Positions 20,953 through 29,352 of a stretch of DNA of 64,000 nt are shown here, one piece after another (the first letter of the stretch is position 1; every line of letters begins with the position of its first letter). The stretch lies in the NCBI RefSeq assembly GCF_036855935.1, contig NZ_JASPFK010000001.1:1483501-1547500 (forward strand), in the 5' to 3' direction. Source of the stretch: Sphingomonas sp. LR60 (GTDB taxonomy: Bacteria > Pseudomonadota > Alphaproteobacteria > Sphingomonadales > Sphingomonadaceae). Both the position numbers and the translations under genes were made by a program. Under the pieces are notes generated by a model. The model searched no databases. It had not been told where the DNA came from and saw only the letters and a program-made list of their open reading frames with translations.

Positions 20953-22431
20953 TCAGGTCGCCCGAGGTGGCATAAAGCGCTTGATCGGCAGGTGCCGGGT
21001 CAGCGGTGCCAGAAGCGATCCCAGCTGGGACGAGGGCCAGACGAGGAGGGTGATGACAACGCCGCAGCCGAAGACCAACGCGAAGATCGTCCCCTGCATG
21101 ATCGCATGGACGAACATTGAGCCGTCAAAATACTTCGACGGCAGTGCGATCGAGCATAGGAGTGCCGTCGCGGTGATGGCGACCGGCGCTGTCATGCAGA
21201 CCACCCATTCGAGAATGGACGTCTGCGTCTGCTTGTTCGCGAGCGCGACGATCAGCGCGTGGAAAGCCGCGATCGCCACGACAACCAGCGCCGTCACCCC
21301 GGCGAGGCCGTATCGGCTTCCGAGCGCGCTGGCGAAAATGACAGCGATCGCGAACACGACTTGCCGCCAAAACGAAGAAAGAACGTTGCTGGCCGCGAAA
21401 GCGACCGCCTCGGCGACCTTCACATGGACTCGGAAGAACAGGCCGATGCTCAGGATCTGAAAAGGAACGATTGCCGAGGTCCAGCCGTCGCCTAGCACGA
21501 TCTTGACGAGAACGGCGGAGAACAGAAAGGCCAGCGCGGCACCCGGCAACGCCAGGAAAGCCGCCGCCGTCGTCGCCTTCATGTACGCTGCCTTCAACCG
21601 CTGCCGATCGCCCCGCAGCTCGACGACCGCGGGATAGAATACGTTGCTGATCGAAGCGCCGATGAGGTTCACCGGCTTGTTCATCAAATTGTAGGCACGC
21701 GAATAAATGCCGAGCGCGGCCGCATCCATGGTCCGGCCGACGACGTAGTTGTCGCCGTTGAGAGCAACGTAGCTTGCGCATCCCATCAGGGAAAACCAGG
21801 CGGCATCCTTATAGCCCCTTATCGCCTCCCGCGTCGGAGCATCGATCAGGCCGAACAGCCCGCTCATACAGAGGAACGCCAACCAGAGCCCGGCTTGAAC
21901 GACCAACCCGATGAGCAACGAAAGCGGTCCGAAGCCGAGAAGGGCGAGCAAGCACGTCAGGAAGTAAAGGCCGACGCCCTGCGATCCCGTTTCCGCGAAG
22001 GTTGCCGCCCCGAATTTCAGGTTCTTTCGTACGAGCGCATCAGCCAGAAAGGAGAGGAACAGCAGCGGGATCGTCAGGAGAACGAGGGATAGCTCGGTGC
22101 CGCTGATGACGATGCCGAAGAACTGCTCGATTACCGGCACCAATGCCAGCACCAGGAGGTCGGCGGTCAGCGCCAAGAGGCCGACGATGGCCAAGCCGGT
22201 TCCCGCCGCGCCCTTGCTCTCGATCCTGATCAATGCCTGGCCGACGGCGTAGGGGAATACGCCAAGGATGCCGATCAGAAGCTGGATGACGGTAAACCGC
22301 CCGAATTCCGCAGGCGAGATCAGCCGGGCGGTTATGCCGAGCGCGATGATGTTGGCCAACATCAAGCCAGCTCTGGAACCAAACGTAAGCGCAGCACCGC
22401 GCATGACAGATCGAGTTAGTGAACCCTTCAT
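20953..22431 (-). CDS. Oligosaccharide flippase (Wzx/PST family)
   Basis: A 492-residue polytopic membrane protein with about 12-14 hydrophobic segments. The N-terminus (VMRGAALTFGSRAGLMLANIIALGITARLISPAEFGRF) matches PST-type exporters, where FGR after the first helices is typical. These flip undecaprenyl-linked repeat units across the inner membrane for Wzy-type polymerisation. The start at 22431 is preferred: it has GGGGG five bases upstream and gives the standard N-terminus; the frame is open to 22476. No polymerase or chain-length regulator is visible within the window. Confidence 0.88.
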   Translation of the reverse strand: MKGSLTRSVMRGAALTFGSRAGLMLANIIALGITARLISPAEFGRFTVIQLLIGILGVFPYAVGQALIRIESKGAAGTGLAIVGLLALTADLLVLALVPVIEQFFGIVISGTELSLVLLTIPLLFLSFLADALVRKNLKFGAATFAETGSQGVGLYFLTCLLALLGFGPLSLLIGLVVQAGLWLAFLCMSGLFGLIDAPTREAIRGYKDAAWFSLMGCASYVALNGDNYVVGRTMDAAALGIYSRAYNLMNKPVNLIGASISNVFYPAVVELRGDRQRLKAAYMKATTAAAFLALPGAALAFLFSAVLVKIVLGDGWTSAIVPFQILSIGLFFRVHVKVAEAVAFAASNVLSSFWRQVVFAIAVIFASALGSRYGLAGVTALVVVAIAAFHALIVALANKQTQTSILEWVVCMTAPVAITATALLCSIALPSKYFDGSMFVHAIMQGTIFALVFGCGVVITLLVWPSSQLGSLLAPLTRHLPIKRFMPPRAT

Positions 22432-22783
22432 CGCCGCCCCCGGCCTTATAAATTTTCCACAACCGAGTTCGTCCATCGAAGCTTGGCGTGAGACGCCACT
22501 TCAAAAAGAAAACGAACTGGTCAACGCCGCGTAGCGTCGATCCCTTTGAAGTAAAGATTCAGGTTTATCGATGTTTCTTAGTATGGAACAATTATAATTC
22601 CTACCACAGCCGGCTCGAATGAATATTAAATTATATCTATGTGACTCAACGGGTTGTCAGGGATTTACCGCAACGTAGGTAGCTGGATAGAAGCTGGCAC
22701 CGCGAAATATCTGCGTAACCCTCATTGCTCTACATATTCAACGTCTACTTTCAGTAACTTAGGCTGAGGCAAGTCAACGAAAC
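22432..22783. other. AT-rich intergenic region upstream of the flippase gene
   Basis: These 352 bp contain the lowest-GC stretch in the window (for example around 22585-22635). No coding frame is convincing. It should include the flippase promoter on the minus strand. A 7-bp stem GGCTGAG/CTCAGCC (22762-22789) overlaps the stop of the next acyltransferase gene and may end that transcript. Confidence 0.5.
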
Positions 22784-23794
22784 TCAGCCAAAGACGTACT
22801 TGGCTGCGCGCGTGCGCTCCATGATCAGAATTGTCACGCAGGTCAGAATGGCGGTGCTGACCGACGCCAGCACGATCGCCAGCGGCCAAAGGGCGATGCG
22901 CTTGCAAAGCGTGACCATGACCAGATTGATTGGAGGATGGATCAGGTAGATCTGTAGAGATCTCGCCCCGATCCAGCGGGCCACCTGACTGCCGGTGAGG
23001 CCCCGCGCGATCGACACGATGACGCCGGCTCCCGAAATCAGTGCCGCGTCGGAGATGATCATCTCCAGGGGCGTGTCGATGCCGAAGATGCGATAATCGG
23101 CCAGCACGCTCTCCAGCCGGAAGTGGATGAGTGCGAGCGAGCTGAGAGCGAAGACCGCCGCGTTGACGGCGATCATCTTCCCGCGCCACTCAAGGCAGCG
23201 AAGCTGCATGAAAATCAACGCCGGAAGCAGGATGTAGGCTGCCAGCGCCGATCCAAGGGGAGCCATCGCGAGAACGGATCGAGGTACGGTCGGCAATCCC
23301 AGGTGTGCCACGCACGCGGCCGCGACGATCGCGATCTTGAGCTTCCGGTCGGCGAGGCCGTACCAGTTGTACAAGATGCAGAAGACGAAGAAGGCGGGAA
23401 GGAACCAGAGCAACTTAAGTCCCGTCGCTGCATCCAGCATCGGGGATGTTGCGACGAACAGGGCCGCGAACAACCTTAATGCCCAAGTCGCGAGGTCGAC
23501 CTTTCCGTGCAGGAACTCCGACACGAAGAACAGAACGCCGTATATCGTGGTGAAGATGACATAAGGCTTCAGGAACGCGCGCCACATTCCGTAGAATGTC
23601 TTCCTGTTGAGTGGCCGAGGCCGCCCGAAGGTGGCAAGGAGGAAGAATGATCCGACGTGAAAGCTATAGATGAAAATATAGCCAGTGTAGTAGAGGTGGT
23701 CGTGGAAAATTCGATCGTGGCCGAGAACGACCAGCAAAATCAATATGGCCCTAATGACCAGCTTTACTGACTCTTCGTCTTGCGCGGTCATCAT
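22784..23794 (-). CDS. Acyltransferase 3 family membrane protein (fucose 4-O-acetylase-like)
   Basis: A 336-residue membrane protein with about ten hydrophobic helices. The first, AILILLVVLGHDRIF, carries the His expected near the end of helix 1 in acyltransferase 3 enzymes, and YIFIYSFHVGSFFLLATF is the matching second block. It lacks the extra SGNH domain of longer members. Probable role: O-acetylation of a surface glycan. Second such enzyme in the cluster, and too different from the one at 17192 to be a recent duplicate. Confidence 0.85.
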   Translation of the reverse strand: MMTAQDEESVKLVIRAILILLVVLGHDRIFHDHLYYTGYIFIYSFHVGSFFLLATFGRPRPLNRKTFYGMWRAFLKPYVIFTTIYGVLFFVSEFLHGKVDLATWALRLFAALFVATSPMLDAATGLKLLWFLPAFFVFCILYNWYGLADRKLKIAIVAAACVAHLGLPTVPRSVLAMAPLGSALAAYILLPALIFMQLRCLEWRGKMIAVNAAVFALSSLALIHFRLESVLADYRIFGIDTPLEMIISDAALISGAGVIVSIARGLTGSQVARWIGARSLQIYLIHPPINLVMVTLCKRIALWPLAIVLASVSTAILTCVTILIMERTRAAKYVFG

Positions 23795-23800
23795 AATCTC

Positions 23801-24061
23801 TTAAGCGTATGCTTCTACAGCGAACTGTCGCCCCGCCGCCTTTCGCGGGCTACAATTCAAGATCGATGAAGGGTGCACCCCACTTGCGATGAGGGCCTTC
23901 GAAAGAACCGGCTGAGACATCGTGATGGCCGTCGCTTCGTCACAAGTGAGGTGATTTCGTAGAGGGGCGCACGCATCCCTGTTGGCGAGTTGCGCCATCA
24001 ACAGCCTTTCTTCCATGAACTGGCACGCCTGACGTTTTCGTTCACTCGTATGTCGCTCCAT
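23801..24061 (-). CDS. Possible small HTH (excisionase-like) protein
   Basis: An 86-residue frame. Its C-terminal half (LTCDEATAITMSQPVLSKALIASG then a short loop and GRQFAVEAY) resembles the LT-EAA-hVS---lyr-I-sG...r-F-ve-Y pattern of small winged-helix excisionase-type DNA-binding proteins. The N-terminal part is basic and not recognised. GGAAG lies directly before the chosen ATG, closer than ideal. It lies between the polysaccharide genes and GH16, in an otherwise empty 510-bp gap, and may be a relic of a mobile element. Coding status is uncertain. Confidence 0.3.
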   Translation of the reverse strand: MERHTSERKRQACQFMEERLLMAQLANRDACAPLRNHLTCDEATAITMSQPVLSKALIASGVHPSSILNCSPRKAAGRQFAVEAYA

Positions 24062-24306
24062 CTTCCGTCGCACGCAGGGGGCGCACGTAACTGACGCGCA
24101 ATCGACGCGATCTTTCGGATCTCGGTGCCCATCCGTGCCCGCTTTACGAAACAATTTTCAAGACATGTTGCGCCGGGATCACTCAAGATTGCGACATACC
24201 GATGAATGGTGATGGTTGAAGTGAAAAATCCTTGCCAACCCGGCGGCGCTGCCTAATTGATTGCGGTCACGCCGCCGATGACGATTATACATCGAAAGTT
24301 CATTTT
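24062..24306. other. Upstream region of the GH16 gene, nothing recognised
   Basis: Together with the doubtful small gene before it, this makes a gap of about 510 bp between the acyltransferase start and the GH16 start. AT-rich stretches near 24215-24310 (such as GTGAAAAATCCTTGCC and TATACATCGAAAG) are the likeliest place for the GH16 promoter, but no clear -35/-10 pair can be fixed by eye. Confidence 0.35.
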
Positions 24307-25209
24307 ATGTTCATAGATCAGCTTCGATCTTCGATAAAGGCGCCACTGTCGCGTCGCAGCCTTCGGACTATTTTACTTGCGCCCGTATTCTTCGCAGCGA
24401 CAGCACAGGTTGATCCGGCGCCGCGTGGCGAAGCTGATTGGTCAGCAGAAAAGCAGGGCGAGGCGCTGGATCTCGGCAAGTCGAAGCAGGTTTTTGCGGA
24501 GGAGTTCTCAAAGCCGGTTTCGCTGGATGGTCCGGTCCTTTTTGCCAAACAGCATGCCGATTATGGCCGGGCAGGCTTTGATCCTCCAGGTGGAGCAGCT
24601 TATGCTTTTCGCGACGGAGCATTGGCTTTGCGGGTATATAGCGACGGCCAGCGGATGCGGGGCGCGAACGTGCAATCGGTGTCGTCCGCGCAATCATATA
24701 CTGGAGCACCTATCGTGCCGGGACGGCAAGGTTTCACGTGCGCGGGATGCTATTGGGAGGCGCGTCTCCGGTTCCCGGAAGCGCGTGGCACATGGGGTGG
24801 TTTCTGGCTCCTTACGCCCGATGATCCCCGGAACCGCGGCCATTTGGAGGTAGATGTCGTCGAATATTACGGCATCGGCGACGAGCGCGGCCTGCATCAT
24901 TCGCTGCACCGCTGGCGACCGAAGGAACTTGGCGGGCACACACGACAGAGCGACTATGTCAGAATGCCTGAGATCGCAGATTTCGGGTGGCATACTTACG
25001 GCGTGGACCTGCGTGGCTCGTCGTCGAACGATGCCAAGCAGCAGGCGGTCTTCTATGTCGATGGGAAAGAGGTGCGGCGCGTTCCGGTGGACGATGAGTT
25101 TCTCAAGAAGCCGTTCTACTTCCTCAATACGTTGACGATCAGCGCCAAGAAGCAGGAAATAACTCTCCCACAGGAGCTGTTGGTAGATTATGTGCGTGTC
25201 TGGCACTGA
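24307..25209 (+). CDS. Secreted glycoside hydrolase family 16 protein
   Basis: A 300-residue extracytoplasmic hydrolase of the laminarinase/agarase-like fold. A signal peptide is visible (RRSLR, then TILLAPVFFAATA, cleavage before QVD). The catalytic motif is intact as E181-V-D183-V-V-E186, giving nucleophile, assisting Asp and acid/base; upstream GTWGGFWLL and downstream FGWHTYGVDL and FYVDGKEVRRVP are standard GH16 strands. The C-terminus ends with LLVDYVRVW, normal for the family. The substrate may be the cluster's own polymer, for length control or release. The start at 24307 is chosen for the signal peptide; the frame opens at 24232. Confidence 0.88.
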   Translation: MFIDQLRSSIKAPLSRRSLRTILLAPVFFAATAQVDPAPRGEADWSAEKQGEALDLGKSKQVFAEEFSKPVSLDGPVLFAKQHADYGRAGFDPPGGAAYAFRDGALALRVYSDGQRMRGANVQSVSSAQSYTGAPIVPGRQGFTCAGCYWEARLRFPEARGTWGGFWLLTPDDPRNRGHLEVDVVEYYGIGDERGLHHSLHRWRPKELGGHTRQSDYVRMPEIADFGWHTYGVDLRGSSSNDAKQQAVFYVDGKEVRRVPVDDEFLKKPFYFLNTLTISAKKQEITLPQELLVDYVRVWH

Positions 25210-25534
25210 TAGATAATCACATCGGATGTTCCTAGATCGCGATCGGCGCGCCGAGCGGCCGCCTTCGCGATCTGTCAACCTTAGACGCTAAAGCTTTTCT
25301 GGCGCGGTCGACGCGGAGATAAGGCTCCGTCCGAGCTTTGGCAGCAAACCTTCCATTACCGCTGCGAGGAAGACGCGAGGCTGTGACGCCTGGCTGGCGG
25401 GACCGATCTCGATGCCGACGCACTGACCGCCGCCACGGCAAAGCCCAAAGCGCAAAATGTCGAGGGGTGCGTGATAACAACGTATGAACCTTCTCTCCTG
25501 TCTTCCGAAAGCGTCGGAAAACCGTGAGAAAACG
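25210..25534. other. Gap between GH16 gene and tRNA-Asn, no gene seen
   Basis: This 325-bp stretch contains no convincing protein frame on either strand. It marks the return from lower-GC cluster sequence to the tRNA and core genes. I looked for a direct repeat of the tRNA 3' end that would mark an integration site and did not find one here. Confidence 0.4.
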
Positions 25535-25609
25535 TGGCTCCCTGAGTAGGATTCGAACCTACGGCCGCTCGATTAACAGTCGAGAGCTCTACCGCTGAGC
25601 TATCAGGGA
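25535..25609 (-). tRNA. tRNA-Asn (anticodon GTT)
   Basis: A 75-base cloverleaf on the minus strand. Acceptor arms TCCCTGA and TCAGGGA pair fully, the D-arm is TAGCTCAGCGGTAGAGC, the anticodon loop CTGTTAA gives GTT, the T-arm contains GGTTCGAATCC, and CCA is encoded. It lies between the polysaccharide cluster and nadK. tRNA genes are frequent integration targets, which makes this a natural right boundary for that cluster. Confidence 0.97.
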
Positions 25610-25685
25610 ACGTCGTTCAACGTCGTGGAGGGGGTCTATAAAGCCGGATTTATACCGCGCAAGACCCTTATTTCATCTTTGCGAC

Positions 25686-26465
25686 TTATGCGACGAACTG
25701 CTCCATGGTGATGCGGTCGTCGAGCGCATGTTCCGGGTCGAACAGCAGCGTCAGCTCGCGTGCGCGGTCCATCGCAATATCGACCTGCGCGACGTTGCGG
25801 ATTTCGCGCTGATCCGCGACCGCCGACACCGGACGCTTGCCGGCCTCCAGCACGCGGAGCGACACGCGCGTCTTGTCGGGCAGGATCGCGCCGCGCCAGC
25901 GCCGCGGCCGAAATGCGCTGATCGGGGTCAGCGCCAGCATCTGCGAACCGAGCGGCAGGATCGGGCCATGCGCCGACAGATTGTACGCGGTCGATCCCGC
26001 GGGCGTAGCGACGAGGATGCCGTCGCACGACAATTCCTCCAGTACGATCCGATCGTTGATCCGTACCTCCAGCTTGGCGGTCTGTCGCGTCTCGCGGAGC
26101 AACGACACTTCGTTGATCGCGGGCAATGTATGCACGCTGCCGTCGAAACCGGTTGCGGTCGCCGTCAGCGGGGTGACCTTGAAGGCGCGCGCGCGCTCGA
26201 TCCGTCCATCGAGATCGTGGCGCCGCCATTCGTTCATCAGGAACCCGACGGTGCCGAGGTTCATCCCGAACACCGGCACGATCGCCCGCCGCCGCTCCAG
26301 CAACAGGTGCAGCGTCTGAAGCATGAAGCCGTCGCCGCCCAGCGCGACGACGAGATCGGCCTCCTCGAGCGGGCACCAGTCCCACGCGTCGGCGAGTTCG
26401 GCACGCGCGGCCTGCGCGGTGGCGGTAGGCGAGGCGACCAGCGCCCGCCGGGGATAGAGGCTCAT
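25686..26465 (-). CDS. nadK: NAD kinase
   Basis: A 259-residue enzyme that phosphorylates NAD to NADP. The family motif GGDG is at VVALGGDGFMLQTLH, followed by FGMNLGTVGFLMNEW; the NAD-binding NE.. block appears as AINEVSLLR and the second glycine-rich site as DGILVATPAGSTAYNLSAHGP. Length and order are normal. Its ATG overlaps the moaA stop (ATGA), so the two are translationally coupled. Confidence 0.95.
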   Translation of the reverse strand: MSLYPRRALVASPTATAQAARAELADAWDWCPLEEADLVVALGGDGFMLQTLHLLLERRRAIVPVFGMNLGTVGFLMNEWRRHDLDGRIERARAFKVTPLTATATGFDGSVHTLPAINEVSLLRETRQTAKLEVRINDRIVLEELSCDGILVATPAGSTAYNLSAHGPILPLGSQMLALTPISAFRPRRWRGAILPDKTRVSLRVLEAGKRPVSAVADQREIRNVAQVDIAMDRARELTLLFDPEHALDDRITMEQFVA

Positions 26466-27472
26466 CCGCCGGTGACGCTCATGTGCCGTGCGACCGCCGG
26501 GCCTTCGTCGCGACCGATGCGGAAATCGTGGCGGCGGGGCTTGGTGGTCAGCGCATCCTCAATCGCCGCATCCAGCCCAGCGACGCCGCCGTCGCGCAAT
26601 GCCGCACGCAGGTCGCGGTGATCGTCATGGCCGAGGCAGGTATACAGCCGCCCCTCGGTGGTCAGGCGTACGCGGTTGCACCCGTCGCAAAAATTCTGCG
26701 TCAGTGGCGAGATTAGCCCCAGCCGCGTCGCGCTGCCGTCGACACTCCAGTAACGCGCAGGACCGCCGGTCTGCGCCGCATCGGGCGCCAGCGTGAAGCG
26801 CGCATCGAGCCGCTCCTTCACGACCGTCAACGGCAGGAAACGATCGGTACGATCCTCGTCGATCGCGCCCATCGGCATCGTTTCGATCAAAGTCAGGTCG
26901 TGCCCTTCCGCGACACACCAGTCGAGCATCGTCGCGATCTCGTCCTCGTTGACGCCTTTCAGCGCGACCATGTTTATCTTGACCGACAGCCCGGCCTCTC
27001 GCGCGGCGGCGATCCCGTCGAGCACCTGCGCGACATCGCCATGGCGCGTGATGCGGCGAAAGCGATCGGGGTCGCGGCTGTCCATGCTGACGTTGAGCCG
27101 GCGTAGCCCGGCGTCGTGCAACGCCGCGGCATGATCGCGCAGCCGCGTGCCGTTGGTGGTCATCGTCAACTCGTCGAGCGTGGAGCCGACATGGCGCCCG
27201 AGACGCTGGACGAGCTGCAACACGTCGCGCCGCACCAAGGGCTCGCCGCCTGACAACCGCACCTTTCGCACCCCCCGCGCGATGAAGCGCTCGGCGATGA
27301 TCGCCAATTCCTCCAGCGTCGCGATCTTCTCGCGCGGCAGGAACGTCATATGCTCTGCCATGCAATAGCGGCAGCGCAGGTCGCAGCGATCGGTAACCGA
27401 TACCCGCAAGTATCGGATGGTACGGCCGAAGCCGTCGATGAGCGGCGCGGCCGTGTTGCTGGTCTGGATCAT
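26462..27472 (-). CDS. moaA: GTP 3',8-cyclase MoaA
   Basis: A 336-residue radical SAM enzyme for the first step of molybdenum cofactor synthesis, converting GTP to 3',8-cyclo-GTP. The N-terminal cluster motif is CDLRCRYC (C-x3-C-x2-C), and the C-terminal [4Fe-4S] site is FCDGCNRVRLTTEGRLYTC. It ends in SVTGG, the GG tail needed for activity. The start at 27472 gives MIQTSNTAAPLIDGFGRTIRYLR, standard for the family, though its ribosome binding site is poor; the frame is open to 27547. Other molybdopterin genes are not in the window. Confidence 0.94.
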   Translation of the reverse strand: MIQTSNTAAPLIDGFGRTIRYLRVSVTDRCDLRCRYCMAEHMTFLPREKIATLEELAIIAERFIARGVRKVRLSGGEPLVRRDVLQLVQRLGRHVGSTLDELTMTTNGTRLRDHAAALHDAGLRRLNVSMDSRDPDRFRRITRHGDVAQVLDGIAAAREAGLSVKINMVALKGVNEDEIATMLDWCVAEGHDLTLIETMPMGAIDEDRTDRFLPLTVVKERLDARFTLAPDAAQTGGPARYWSVDGSATRLGLISPLTQNFCDGCNRVRLTTEGRLYTCLGHDDHRDLRAALRDGGVAGLDAAIEDALTTKPRRHDFRIGRDEGPAVARHMSVTGG

Positions 27473-27561
27473 TGCCGTCACAACGCGTGACGCTATTGAG
27501 TCGTTCAACATCCGGCAAGTTCGGATTGCCGTCTCGTGAACCACCACCTAGGTTTAAGGCT

Positions 27562-28844
27562 ATGGAGCGTCAGACACGAACCATGCAACGCGCGGCCGGA
27601 CGGCGCCGGGGCGAGCGCATCGCGAGCGCGGAACAGCACCAGTTGATGGCGTCCGCCGATGACGGCGTGACCGCGATCACCGCCGCACCGACCAGTTTCG
27701 AGATCGTCAATGCCGCGTACGGCCGGACGACCGGCGACCAGTTGGTCGAGGCGATCGACGAGCGGCTGAGCGACGCGCTGGCCGATTATCAGAGCGCGGC
27801 GGTGCGCAGCGGCGCAACCTTCACGATCGTGGTGGTGGGCGACGCGCGACTTGGCGATGCGGCGGTCGATTCCGTCGAACGCGCGCTGGAGCAGCCGTTC
27901 ACGATCGGGAACGAGACGATCCACCTCGGCGCGCGGATCGGCGTGGCGCGGCGCACCGATCAAGAGGCGCTCGACCATCTGCTCCGCCGTGCCGCCGAAG
28001 CGCTCGCGCACGCACGCGCCAGCGAGGGGGTGACGACGCGCGTCGCGACCGAGGGCAGGGGGTGCCGATCGCCGCGCTCGCGGCGGATTTGCACCGGGCG
28101 ATGGAGCGGCAGGAGATCGATGTCCGCTTCCAGCCGCAGGTGCATCTGATCGACGGCCGGATCGTCGGGGTCGAAGCGCTGGCGCGCTGGCATCATTCGC
28201 GATTGGGTGAGCTGGGTGCGGAGACGTTGCTGGCCGCCGCGGATCGCGCCGGGCTGGGCGTCGCGCTGTCGGATCACGTCCAGGCGCTGGCGCTTCGTCG
28301 CGCGGCGGAATGGCCCGATTTGCTGTCGGGGCTGCGGATCGCGGTCAATGTCACCGCCACCGATCTGTCGCGTGCGCCGTTCGTCAGCCGCTTCCTCGCT
28401 CGCGTCCATGAAGCCGGGATCGCGCCGGGGCGCGTCACCGCCGAGGTGACCGAGGGGGCGATGATCGACAATCTGCGTGCCGCGGGTGTTGCGCTGGCGG
28501 CGCTCCGTGCCGCGGGCTGTCGCGTCGCGCTCGACGATTTCGGCACCGGCTATTCCAGCCTGTCCTATGTCGCATCGCTGCCGCTCGATTACATCAAGAT
28601 CGACCGCAGCCTGACGCAGGCGGCGGTCAGCGACGCGCGCAATCGCGTCGTCTTGCAGGGCGTGCTGTCGATCGCCGACGGTCTGGGGCTAGAGACGATC
28701 GCAGAGGGCGTCGAAACCGAGGCGCAACGCCTGTTGCTCGCGGCGCGCGGCTGCACCTTCTATCAGGGCTTCCTGTGCGCGGGGCCGCTCGACGATGCCG
28801 CACTGATCGAACTGGTGCGTCGCGGCGCGGGCAAGGGAAGTGAC
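27562..28844 (+). pseudogene. GGDEF-EAL cyclic-di-GMP phosphodiesterase, interrupted by a frameshift
   Basis: The first frame encodes a degenerate GGDEF domain (IVNAAYGRTTGDQL; the signature position reads SGATF, so cyclase activity is unlikely). The EAL domain continues one frame over from GTG 28062: GVEALARW has the EAL motif, DDFGTGYSSL the loop 6 residues, and AEGVETEAQ the last active-site Glu. The switch falls at a run of five Gs (28058-28062); one more G would join both parts as EGRGVPIAALAADLHRAM. The intact product would degrade c-di-GMP. A separate EAL protein could also start at 28062. The EAL frame runs without stop into the following NTF2-like segment. Confidence 0.75.
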
Positions 28845-29252
28845 ATGATGCCGATCGTCCCGATCCTGATCGCCGCCGCTGCGGCCGCCACGCCGCAGGC
28901 GGCGATCGACGCGGCGATGGCGGACAGCGCGGCGGGCTGGAACGCCGGCGACCTCGCGCGCTTCACCGCCATCTACGCGCCCGACGCGGTGTACGTTGCG
29001 GGTGACAAGGTCGTGCGCGGGAAGGCGGCGATTGCCGAACGCTATGCGCGCAGCTTCGCCGACGGCGGCAACACGCGCGGGAAGCTCAGCTTCCAGCCGA
29101 TGGCGTGGCGTCCGCTCAGCGCGGTCCATGTCCTCCATGTCGCGCGCTGGACGCTGACGCCTGCCTCAGGGGTGCCGCAGACCGGGCTGACGACGCTGCT
29201 GTTCGAGCGCCGGAAAGACGGCTGGAAGATCATTTCCGACCACAGTAGTTAG
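28845..29252 (+). CDS. SnoaL/DUF4440-type NTF2-like protein
   Basis: A 135-residue NTF2-fold protein: IDAAMADSAAGWNAGDLARFTAIYAPDAVYVAG is the usual N-terminal helix plus first strand, and a conical beta sheet ending FERRKDGWKIISDHSS completes it. MMPIVPILIAAAAAATPQ at the N-terminus looks like a signal peptide. AAGGGAA precedes the ATG by four bases or so, supporting separate translation, although the EAL frame upstream reads into it with no stop. A TGA in another frame overlaps the tandem ATG. Ligand or reaction unknown. Confidence 0.7.
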   Translation: MMPIVPILIAAAAAATPQAAIDAAMADSAAGWNAGDLARFTAIYAPDAVYVAGDKVVRGKAAIAERYARSFADGGNTRGKLSFQPMAWRPLSAVHVLHVARWTLTPASGVPQTGLTTLLFERRKDGWKIISDHSS

Positions 29253-29273
29253 GTCCACGTTTCGGCTCGGGAT

Positions 29274-29348
29274 CGTCATTGCGCGTAACGATGCAATTCA
29301 GGGCGTCTTGGTCCGACCCTGGATTGCTTCGCTACGCTCGCAATGACG
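29274..29348. repeat. Dispersed inverted repeat, copy 2 (between convergent genes)
   Basis: The ends CGTCATTGCG and CGCAATGACG are inverted complements, and the right arm GGATTGCTTCGCTACGCTCGCAATGACG is a clean version of the family also found at 14362, 42579 and 42714. The left arm is partly degenerate. It lies exactly between the convergent NTF2-like gene and mfd, where a hairpin could end both transcripts. Confidence 0.8.
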
Positions 29349-29352
29349 TTGG

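Noticed and set aside
25232..25480. Minus-strand 82-codon frame near tRNA-Asn
   Set aside because: Arg-rich, without start-site support or family resemblance.
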